From: Nitrospina sp. UBA6727
GTDB lineage: Bacteria > Nitrospinota > Nitrospinia > Nitrospinales > VA-1
Assembly: GCA_002454045.1 (NCBI GenBank)
Contig: DKID01000017.1
Coordinates: 5,451 to 69,450 of the forward strand
Length of the DNA: 64,000 bases
Reading direction: 5' to 3'
The notes beneath the pieces were generated by a model. It made no database searches, was not told the origin of the DNA, and was given only the letters and a program-made list of their open reading frames with translations. This document shows, piece by piece, positions 8,377 through 16,137 of the stretch. A program made the translations under genes and the position numbers. The first letter of the stretch is position 1, and each line of letters begins with the position of its first letter.

Positions 8377-9818
8377 TAAATAGCCAGGCGGGAATAGACT
8401 TCCTCTTCCACGCCCGCCAGTTGCGGGAGCACCACTTTTAGGGCAACACGTGTTTCGCGGATAAATTTCAACTCGGGCGGTCGGTCCCTCTCGGCAAACC
8501 GATGAAGCGTGTCGGTGCAAAAATGATCCAGTTCGACAATCTGGTTCAACGTGTCCGCGGGCAGATCTTCCAGTCCGACCCCGTGGTCTTCCAGAAACCT
8601 CAACACTCCGACCAGGCTAAACTTGATGTCCACGCATTGTTCCCTCAAGCCCGCTACCGTGTGGGATTCGTGGGTCTTAATGTCCTCGTGAATTTTAAAC
8701 AAAAGTTCACGCAGGCAACCGTAGAACATTTCATGTTGTTTTTTATCCTGGAACAAATCTCCTTGTCCTCCGAACAACAGAAAAAAAACCGTTTCCAGTT
8801 TATACTTGTTCGAAGCCATGACCGTGTAAAGCATGGATTTGAATTCCACCGCGTCGAAAGATAATTTCAAACTCCGAAACATTTTATTCAGAGGACTCAA
8901 CTCGCCCTTCACAACTCGGTTGGCGTTGGCGCGAACGAAAGGCCCGGACTCCGTTTGCCCAACCGGAATCATTCGCACTCCCCCCTCTTCACACCCGACG
9001 ACAGTCCATTCTTTCAGGGACTCCAAAAATTCCGTGACGGAAAAAACTTTCACCTGCCGCAGTACTTCCGAGTTCATGGAAAAGAGGATTTGCAACAGTT
9101 GCTTTTCCAGCGCGGCACAACAAAATTTTTCATCCTCGCAGAGTGCGTTCATTTGCGTAGCCAAAGGGATATAGAGTGCCCGCATGCGTAATCGGTTAAG
9201 CCGGTATTGCCGCGCGGAATAAGGACGAACCCGATAGACTCCCTTTTCGTAATCAACAAGGTCTATCAAAAGTATATCCCCGGGACGCGACGAAAAACTC
9301 TTGTATAGAGACCGCATATCCCAGACCGTAACCGTCATGCAACTTTTTCCAGGCATCCATTCATTGACCTTGATTTCTTCTGGGAAGCGCGCGCAATACT
9401 GATAAAAAGGAACAATGTCCTGAATGTAATAAGACTTTTTCAATCTAGGAATTTCATTCCCTTCCGGATCAAGAAACGTCCATTCACTTTCTTCAAGATT
9501 TATCGGCGTGAACGGAATCAAACGATGTCCGGGAATCAGGACACCTTGCTTCAACTCCCATGCCCCAAGTTGCACCGACAAAGATATGTGGCTGATTTTA
9601 TCGACCACCGCACGAAGAGGAACGAAATCATTTCCAAGAATTCCGATTAGCGAAGAATGGTTGCGCAAAAATTTTTCAAGCCGCTTTCTCGCGGAGTTGG
9701 AAACTTCTTTTTGCCATCTACTTTCCAAACGCTTGACAAAATCTTCGCCGTTGAATTGAATCCTCGATTTTCGGATGAGCGTTTCCGCCAGATGGGTGAG
9801 GGATATTCGGTTTGTCAT
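8373..9818 (-). CDS. hypothetical protein, 481 residues, no recognised family
   Basis: The start at ATG 9818 (MTNRISLTHLAETLIRKS) is chosen over a longer frame because the extra 31 residues are low-complexity Ser/Arg. No signal peptide or membrane segment is evident, so it is probably cytoplasmic. The protein is mixed alpha/beta in character, with a basic N-terminus (KSRIQFNGEDFVKRLESRWQ), a central beta-like region (GDILLIDLVDYEKGVYRVRP) and a helical Leu-rich C-terminal third (HMM-like repeats not seen). No catalytic motif stands out. It sits alone, convergent with miaB and divergent from the next small gene. The codon use looks normal for the window, so it is a real gene of unknown role. 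Confidence 0.75.
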   Translation of the reverse strand: MTNRISLTHLAETLIRKSRIQFNGEDFVKRLESRWQKEVSNSARKRLEKFLRNHSSLIGILGNDFVPLRAVVDKISHISLSVQLGAWELKQGVLIPGHRLIPFTPINLEESEWTFLDPEGNEIPRLKKSYYIQDIVPFYQYCARFPEEIKVNEWMPGKSCMTVTVWDMRSLYKSFSSRPGDILLIDLVDYEKGVYRVRPYSARQYRLNRLRMRALYIPLATQMNALCEDEKFCCAALEKQLLQILFSMNSEVLRQVKVFSVTEFLESLKEWTVVGCEEGGVRMIPVGQTESGPFVRANANRVVKGELSPLNKMFRSLKLSFDAVEFKSMLYTVMASNKYKLETVFFLLFGGQGDLFQDKKQHEMFYGCLRELLFKIHEDIKTHESHTVAGLREQCVDIKFSLVGVLRFLEDHGVGLEDLPADTLNQIVELDHFCTDTLHRFAERDRPPELKFIRETRVALKVVLPQLAGVEEEVYSRLAIY

Positions 9819-10029
9819 AATTAATCGAGGAAGTGAACGAGATGCACAAGAAAAACTACTCGACAAGAATTGTTGATGAGGCTTGGTAAAACGGCGGTCC
9901 AACCGATGCACCCGCGCAGGCTAGCATAATTTTGCCAAGGTGTTAAGTCGCGACTTTGCTATTTGTTTGATTTTGGTTATGGAGAAAGTTAAGATTTTAT
10001 TATCCACTAATTAAAGCAGGAGATGTTTC

Positions 10030-10281
10030 ATGGCCCTCAATTTTGAACCCGTTTATCAGGAAGTCTTCGCCAAATTTAAAACACGGAAAAAATTCGTGAT
10101 ACGCTCCGTCGAAAAAAATATTTTAACCGTTGAGCAAGATGAGGAAATCTGCGGACAAAAAGAGCCCAAAGTTTTTGAGTTCAAAAGCCCGCGCGAGTTT
10201 GAGGAATTTGTCCGACTGGAAAACCAATTTGAGAACGATATAGAAAAACAGTTGCAAGGCAACAAAATGCCCTACCGCTAA
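10030..10281 (+). CDS. small charged hypothetical protein
   Basis: The protein has 83 residues and starts at ATG 10030 behind a good AGGAG (10018-10022). It is rich in Glu, Lys and Phe, with a probable beta-hairpin (KKFVIRSVEKNILTVEQDEE) followed by an acidic amphipathic helix (SPREFEEFVRLENQFENDIE). It has no membrane segment and no cysteine pair. The strong ribosome-binding site and even codon usage support translation. It is monocistronic and convergent with the ketosynthase gene. The function is unknown. Confidence 0.65.
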   Translation: MALNFEPVYQEVFAKFKTRKKFVIRSVEKNILTVEQDEEICGQKEPKVFEFKSPREFEEFVRLENQFENDIEKQLQGNKMPYR

Positions 10282-10430
10282 CCGCCGCGCCGCTTCCAAT
10301 CATTCGGTTATACCCTCACGAGGCATAAAGACAGAGATGAACGAGTTGTTGCGGCAGCATGGGTTCGGATTATTTTTTCGCGAAGTGTGTTTTTTGAAGT
10401 TGCTCGGATAACGCCGGGTTTGAGTTCGCT

Positions 10431-11681
10431 TCATTCAAAGTTTTTCAGGACGATGGCGGAATTTTTTGACCCGAACGAAATGCAGTTGCTGACGGCAATA
10501 TTCATTTTGCTTTCTCTTCCTACATTGGCGACGTAGTCCATGTCGCATTCCGGGTCCGGGTTTTCCATATTGATGGTGGGAGTCATGAACTTGTTTTTTA
10601 GAGAAAGCGCCGAAACGGTTACCCCCAGAGACCCCGATGCTCCCTGCGGATGCCCCACCATTGATTTTGTAGAACTGGACGGAATGTTCATGGCTTGGTT
10701 ATTAAAGGTTTGCTTGACCGCCAACGTTTCGACTTTATCGTTGATCAATGTCGATGTTCCGTGGAAATTGATATAGTCCACTTCCTCTTTATTCACCCGC
10801 CCGTCACGCAAGGCAAGGCTCATCGCTCGCGACGATTGCTTCCCGTCCGGCATCATGGCTACTCGGTGAAACGCATCACAGGTCGTACCATATCCGACAA
10901 TTTCGGCGATGATCTCGGCCCCCCGCGCCTTGGCATGTTCCAACTCTTCCAGAACAACCATCCATGAACCTTCCGCCAGGACAAAACCTTCGCGGTCTCG
11001 ATTGAAGGGGCGGGAGCCTCGTATCGGAGAATCGTTAAAGTTCATCGGGTTGACTTTCATTCTCTCAAACCCTTGCATCATCGCGGGAGTGACGCAGGAC
11101 TCCACGCCGCCCGAGACAAACCAGTCCTCTTGACCAAATCGAATGGTGTTGAAAGCATAACCCAAGGCGTCGGTGGAACTGGTGCATCCGTTGGAGATTA
11201 CATGGCTTCGTCCCTGCAAGCCAAAGTACATGGAGATTTCGCTGGAAAGCATGCCCACCAGAGAATTGGAGATGGCGTAAGGACTGATCTTATTTTTTTG
11301 TTTCGAGAAATAAATCTCGAATTGTTTTTCCGAATAGTCGAACCCCGACCCGCCGCTGCCGACCAAAACCCCTAGCCCTTCAAAATCCTCTTCCGAAAAA
11401 TCAGTAAGATCAATCCCGGCGTGGGCTAATGCTTCTTGAGTGGACGCCACGGCAAGCGGGACGGAACGCGGCAGTTTTTTTAAATCCGATTTGGAAAAAT
11501 AAATGGAAGGATCAAATTGGGTTACTTCACCGGCGATCTGGCAAGCCAGAGATGAAGGGTCAAAACTGGTTATGCGGTTGATGCCGCTAATCCCTTTGCA
11601 AGTGTTTTCCCAAAAATTTTTTAGACCGATGCCATTCGGACTCACTGCGCCCAGGCCGGTGATCACCACTCTACGCAACAT
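10431..11681 (-). CDS. beta-ketoacyl-ACP synthase (KAS II/FabF-like), stand-alone
   Basis: The 416-residue thiolase-fold condensing enzyme has a complete active site: Cys166 in SNGCTSSTDALGYA, His308 in NFHGTSTLIND, Lys339 in STKSMVGH and His344 in GHPQGASG. It would extend acyl-ACP with malonyl-ACP. The nucleophile context GCTSST differs from the usual ACATG of housekeeping FabF, and HGTSTLIND replaces HGTSTPLND, so this is a divergent branch. No ACP, FabD or FabG is adjacent. The fab-like operon at 59-64 kb has no ketosynthase inside the window, so this gene could serve it in trans. That link is speculation. Confidence 0.85.
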   Translation of the reverse strand: MLRRVVITGLGAVSPNGIGLKNFWENTCKGISGINRITSFDPSSLACQIAGEVTQFDPSIYFSKSDLKKLPRSVPLAVASTQEALAHAGIDLTDFSEEDFEGLGVLVGSGGSGFDYSEKQFEIYFSKQKNKISPYAISNSLVGMLSSEISMYFGLQGRSHVISNGCTSSTDALGYAFNTIRFGQEDWFVSGGVESCVTPAMMQGFERMKVNPMNFNDSPIRGSRPFNRDREGFVLAEGSWMVVLEELEHAKARGAEIIAEIVGYGTTCDAFHRVAMMPDGKQSSRAMSLALRDGRVNKEEVDYINFHGTSTLINDKVETLAVKQTFNNQAMNIPSSSTKSMVGHPQGASGSLGVTVSALSLKNKFMTPTINMENPDPECDMDYVANVGRESKMNIAVSNCISFGSKNSAIVLKNFE

Positions 11682-11990
11682 AGTTTGTTAATCAGGCTCT
11701 CGAATAATTCTAACTTCATAAGCCGTCACCTTTTTTGAAACGCGGGGCGGCGGGCAACTTATGGCAGCATTAATTTTTCGAGGCGCCTTTAGAATTCAGA
11801 CCGCTGTTGATATTAAGTTATGAAGTTATGGTAGCATACGGATATTGAACCGGGCAACGACGCGGCGGCTAAAACGGCGCACCTCGCTGATTCGCGGAAA
11901 CTTAGAAAAGTCCGCGACGCCGCTTCGCCGCTGGCGCATTCATCATCGGTTTGGTCGTCAACGCTTTCCCGTTCCCGACGCTGATTCCTT
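11682..11990. other. intergenic region without recognised feature
   Basis: This 309-base gap separates the divergently transcribed ketosynthase and nagZ genes, so promoters for both should lie here. AT-rich sequence around 11800-11840 (GTTGATATTAAGTTATGAAG) is the likeliest promoter area, but no convincing -35/-10 pair could be assigned. From about 11850 the sequence becomes GC-rich and loosely resembles the intergenic repeat family. No ORF with a credible start was seen. Confidence 0.4.
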
Positions 11991-13070
11991 GTGCTTTCCC
12001 TGAAACAACAGACCGGCCAAATGATTGTATCGGGATTTGAGGGGACCACCCTCAACGCCCGCACCGAAGAGTTAATCGCGCAGCGGGGCATCGGCGGCGT
12101 GATTCTTTTCGAGCGCAATTATAAAAATCCTGATCAACTCCTTCAACTCATAAACGATCTTCAGTCGCTGACCGCCGAGCACGCGGAAGTTCCCCCGCTT
12201 TTCATTTCGGTGGATCAGGAAGGCGGAAGGGTTACTCGGCTCGGTGAACCCTTCACGCAGTTTCCGCCGATGTCTTGCTTGGGGCGGGCCAACTCGGATG
12301 AACTGGCTTACCGCTTCGGACTTGGCATGGGAAAAGAATTGCGCGCGGCGGGAATCAATATGGATTACGCTCCGGTTCTCGACGTTCATTCCAACCCGGC
12401 GAATCCCATCATCGGACGGAGAGCTTTGCATACCGACCCCGCGACGGTGGCTCGTTTGGGAGCCGAGTTGGTCCGCGGATTTTATGATGCTGGAATTATT
12501 CCCGCGGGAAAACATTTCCCCGGGCACGGGGACACTTCCGAAGATTCGCATCTTACGCTTCCCCAAGTTGCGCGGTCGCGGGAGTCGCTGGAGAAATCCG
12601 AGTTGGTTCCGTTCATCCATGCCATCCGACAAGGTTTGGAAGTCATCATGACGGCGCATGTTGTTTATCCGGCTTGGGACGCCAAGCAACCGGCAACTTT
12701 TTCCCGCGTCATTTTAAACGATGTGCTCAGAAACTCTTTGCAGTTTGACGGGCTCATCATTTCTGATGATTTGGAGATGCAGGCGGTCAGCGAAAATCTG
12801 GAGTCCATTCCCGAATTGGCAACACGCGCCGGCGTCGACTTGTTTCTCGTTTGCCACGACTTGGAAAAAGTAAGCGCTCTTCAAGATTTTATGATGCGCG
12901 ACATCGAGACGGAAAAAATTCCTCGCACCACCATCGAGCAATCCTTGGCAAGAATATTGCGGGTGAAAAAAAAGATTCAACCTCCCGCGGAAAATAATTC
13001 CGACCTTGCGAATATACTTAAAGAAAATCAGAGTCTCGCCCAAGAGATGCGGGCGTTTTTCAAAGAGTAA
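11991..13070 (+). CDS. nagZ: beta-N-acetylhexosaminidase (glycoside hydrolase family 3)
   Basis: The protein has 359 residues from GTG 11991. NagZ removes N-acetylglucosamine from anhydromuropeptides during cytoplasmic peptidoglycan recycling. Diagnostic motifs are SVDQEGGRVTRL, KHFPGHGDTSEDSH (substrate-binding KHFPGHG and the Asp-His general acid/base loop) and LIISDDLEM (Asp nucleophile). No signal peptide is seen, which fits a cytoplasmic enzyme. No other recycling gene is adjacent. The start is uncertain, since no strong Shine-Dalgarno is visible, but the frame has no better ATG before the conserved LKQQTGQMIVSGFEG. Confidence 0.93.
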   Translation: MLSLKQQTGQMIVSGFEGTTLNARTEELIAQRGIGGVILFERNYKNPDQLLQLINDLQSLTAEHAEVPPLFISVDQEGGRVTRLGEPFTQFPPMSCLGRANSDELAYRFGLGMGKELRAAGINMDYAPVLDVHSNPANPIIGRRALHTDPATVARLGAELVRGFYDAGIIPAGKHFPGHGDTSEDSHLTLPQVARSRESLEKSELVPFIHAIRQGLEVIMTAHVVYPAWDAKQPATFSRVILNDVLRNSLQFDGLIISDDLEMQAVSENLESIPELATRAGVDLFLVCHDLEKVSALQDFMMRDIETEKIPRTTIEQSLARILRVKKKIQPPAENNSDLANILKENQSLAQEMRAFFKE

Positions 13071-13165
13071 ATCAAAAACGGACAACGCATCCGCTGTGGC
13101 AAAAAACAACGTCCTCCCTTTCGCCGAGCGATGACGCGGATTTTCCTTGGACTGGCGCGCGCTTG

Positions 13166-14902
13166 TTACCGTAAGGCGTGGGCGGGGTCAAGCATTTCCA
13201 CGGTGTACAGGCTGTGGTACAAACCGTTGCGATTCATTAAGTCTTCGTGTTGCCCCGTTTCAACGATGCAACCTTTGTCGAGGACGATAATCTGATCGGC
13301 TTTATGGATTGCGGTCAAGCGATGCGCCACGATAAAAGTCGTGCGATGCGCCATCAAAGTTTCTAAAGATTTCTGGATGGCGGATTCAGATCGGTTGTCC
13401 AGAGAAGAGGTCCCTTCGTCCAGAACCAAAATTTTCGGGTCCTTCAAAATGGCGCGGGCGATGGCGATTTTCTGCCGCTCTCCCCCGGAAAGCTTCGTCC
13501 CCTTTTCACCGACGATCGTGTCATAACCTTTTTCCATGTTCGCGATGAACTCATGCGCGTTGGCTTTTCGCGCGGCCTCTTCCAGTTCCGATTTCGTGGC
13601 GTCCAGTTTTCCGTAAAGAATATTTTCTTTTATCGTCCCGCCGAACAAAAGCGTTTCTTGGGGAACCAAAGCAATTTGGCTGAGAAAATTTTTGCGGTCT
13701 AAGTTGCGAATGTCATGACCGTCCAGCCGAATGACCCCGGAATTTGGATCGAAGAAACGGAACAGAAGTTTGATGATGGTGGACTTGCCGGCTCCGCTAG
13801 GGCCCACGAGAGCAACCGTCTGACCTGATGGTACCTCAAAACTAACATCACGGATCATCGGCGCGGTATCTTGATAACCGAAACATACTTTTTCAAATTG
13901 GATGCGCCCCGTTATATTTTTTAGCGGAACCGGGCTTGCAGGATTTTGAATCATCGGCTGGGTGTCGAGAATCTCATAAACTCTTTGGATGGCGCCGCGA
14001 ACTTCCTGAATCTGAGTGTATAGTCGGACGAAAGTTCCGATGGGTCCCGCGATGATTAAGGCGTAAAGAAAAAACGCTGCTAGTTCGCCGGGGGTGGTCG
14101 CCCCCTGCATGACTTGATACCCGCCGTACCAGATTAACAACGCGGAAACCAGAAAGGTGAGTCCTAAAATAAAGGGACCGAAGAACGAAGATATCTTGAG
14201 TTTGTCCACGGATCTTTCAAAAGCCGTCTCAATTTTTTTCTGAAAACGGTCGCGCTCGTAAGGTTCGCGGGCGAAGGACTTCACAATCTTGATGGACGAT
14301 ATAACTTCTTCGAGAACCACCACCGCCTGCGCCACTCTATCTTGAAGTTTCTCTGAAATTATTTTCAACCGCTGACCGAATACCCGCGCGAAAATCATCA
14401 GCGGCGGCAGGATGAGTAAAATGAGTCCGGTCAATTTCCAGTTTAGATACAGGATGATCGCCATTGCCCCGAGCAGTATTATGCTTTGGCGCAACAACGC
14501 GATGGGGATAGTCACCAGCGCGTTTTGGATTACGGATATATCGTTGCTCATGCGGGATAAAATTTCTCCCACTCGGCGTTCCTGAAAAAAATGCAGCGAC
14601 AAAGATTGGATGTGGGAAAAAAATTCGATGCGAAAATCCGTGGTCATTCGGTGTCCCACGAAACCAAAAATATAATTGTGCATGACGGCGAACGCCGCTT
14701 GAAAGCCGATGATAATCAAATCCCATGCCAAGCCATCCAACACCGCGCTGTTTTTCAAAACGATTACGGCGTTGATCATATTGCGGACGATCAAAGGCAA
14801 CACCAGATTGATCAACGATGTCAGCGCCAGGCAAAGAAACGCGAAGATGAGACTCTTGGTGTACGGCTTAGCGTATTTCAGGATTTTGCAAAATTCTTTC
14901 AT
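13166..14902 (-). CDS. ABC exporter, MsbA/lipid A export type
   Basis: The 578-residue half-transporter has an N-terminal six-helix transmembrane domain (about residues 15-300) and a C-terminal ATPase. Walker A is GPSGAGKST, the signature is LSGGERQ, Walker B is ILVLDEGTSSLD with the catalytic Glu, and the H-loop lies in TFIVAHRLTA. It works as a homodimer in the inner membrane. Length and sequence style match MsbA, the lipid A-core flippase, but multidrug exporters of the same type cannot be excluded. ATG 14902 has a GGGAAGGA ribosome-binding site. The neighbours give no substrate clue. Confidence 0.85.
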   Translation of the reverse strand: MKEFCKILKYAKPYTKSLIFAFLCLALTSLINLVLPLIVRNMINAVIVLKNSAVLDGLAWDLIIIGFQAAFAVMHNYIFGFVGHRMTTDFRIEFFSHIQSLSLHFFQERRVGEILSRMSNDISVIQNALVTIPIALLRQSIILLGAMAIILYLNWKLTGLILLILPPLMIFARVFGQRLKIISEKLQDRVAQAVVVLEEVISSIKIVKSFAREPYERDRFQKKIETAFERSVDKLKISSFFGPFILGLTFLVSALLIWYGGYQVMQGATTPGELAAFFLYALIIAGPIGTFVRLYTQIQEVRGAIQRVYEILDTQPMIQNPASPVPLKNITGRIQFEKVCFGYQDTAPMIRDVSFEVPSGQTVALVGPSGAGKSTIIKLLFRFFDPNSGVIRLDGHDIRNLDRKNFLSQIALVPQETLLFGGTIKENILYGKLDATKSELEEAARKANAHEFIANMEKGYDTIVGEKGTKLSGGERQKIAIARAILKDPKILVLDEGTSSLDNRSESAIQKSLETLMAHRTTFIVAHRLTAIHKADQIIVLDKGCIVETGQHEDLMNRNGLYHSLYTVEMLDPAHALR

Positions 14903-15031
14903 TCCTTCCCTGTTACACTGGCGGGCTGATTGGTGAGGAGGACGACGCGGCGGCGCGAAAAGTTTGCGGGGACCGGGTTGCGAAGTTCATCATTTTTTCA
15001 AACGGGGGTGAAAGACGACACGCTGGCGACT

Positions 15032-15970
15032 CTACCAATTTTGGATGGAGCGTTCGCCGCCATACTGACCCTGAAGTTTGTGGACGAGTTTGATGTACTC
15101 CACGATGCCTTCTTTGCCGGGGAACGCGACGCCAAGTTCTTGCGCCGCTTTGCTGGACATCGGCACGCCATCTTCCCCCATCACGCCTTCGACTTCGCCG
15201 AAGGAATCGATGGTGTCCGCAATCAATTTTCCCAAGTCCATATTATGAATGTGCCCGTCCACTAAATGGTAAGTTTTCCCCGACGCGTCCGCATTGCCGA
15301 TGATCTTTTGTATCGCTTGCACGACCGAAGTCACCGCGACATATTTGGTGCTGCCTTTAACATCCACGTTGTAATTCGTGGCGAGGTAGTCAATCGTTTG
15401 AAACCATTCGGACTTGTCGAGTTGGGGACGCACTCCATAGATAGTTACCGGTCGCAGAATCGTTACATCGAACGCGCGGCTTTTGTGGTGATAGTTGCAG
15501 AACCCTTCAATCGCGGATTTGATGGCGCCGTAAAGACTGCTGGGCCAAACGGGATGGTTTTCATCGAGCGGATGTTCTTCATCAACCGTGGGGAGAATTT
15601 GCCCGAACACCGTGCACGAACTCATGAAGATCACCTGCTTGACTTTTGCTTTCTTGGCTTCTTCCAGTAAATCAAAAGAGCCGTTGACGTTAACTTTGAC
15701 CAGTTCATCAAGCGTCTGCACCGGGCCGGGGAAATGGGCGAGATGCACCAGAACTTCCCCGTCCTGCACAAGTTTCGCGAGGGATTCCCGATCCTCCAAG
15801 CCGCCAATAACGAAGTCCACGTCCTCAAAAGTTTTCAGGTGTTCGACCACGCTACTTTCGCGGATTAAGGCGCGGATGTTATGGGATGAGCCTTGCGGAT
15901 TTTCTTCGATAATTTTTTTGACGAGATGAGACCCCAACATTCCGGTGATACCGGTGAGCGCGATGTTCAT
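15032..15970 (-). CDS. NAD-dependent epimerase/dehydratase (extended SDR)
   Basis: The 312-residue protein is an extended short-chain dehydrogenase. GITGMLGSHLV (residues 7-17) is the nucleotide-binding GxxGxxG, SSCTVFG supplies the catalytic Ser/Thr, and SSLYGAIKSAIEG holds the YxxxK pair. Enzymes of this kind usually act on nucleotide sugars or similar hydroxyl substrates. The specific substrate cannot be read from sequence. It is flanked by ppdK and the ABC exporter, both on the same strand, and a purine-rich CGTTTGGAGG ribosome-binding site precedes ATG 15970. Confidence 0.85.
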   Translation of the reverse strand: MNIALTGITGMLGSHLVKKIIEENPQGSSHNIRALIRESSVVEHLKTFEDVDFVIGGLEDRESLAKLVQDGEVLVHLAHFPGPVQTLDELVKVNVNGSFDLLEEAKKAKVKQVIFMSSCTVFGQILPTVDEEHPLDENHPVWPSSLYGAIKSAIEGFCNYHHKSRAFDVTILRPVTIYGVRPQLDKSEWFQTIDYLATNYNVDVKGSTKYVAVTSVVQAIQKIIGNADASGKTYHLVDGHIHNMDLGKLIADTIDSFGEVEGVMGEDGVPMSSKAAQELGVAFPGKEGIVEYIKLVHKLQGQYGGERSIQNW

Positions 15971-16137
15971 TGCTAACCTCCAAACGGAGTACCTTCGTAG
16001 GCAACGGGTTATTGCAACGGGAGCCGACCGGAGCGTCGCATCGGCGACGGCGGTCAGTCTTTGCAGGCAAAAGAATTTTTCATTATGGTGACCGACAAAA
16101 ATGAAGTCAACCTTTTTCCCCGAGTCGGGACGAGCGG

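Noticed and set aside
12072..12689. 205-residue minus-strand ORF
   Set aside because: It is fully opposite nagZ, whose motifs are certain.
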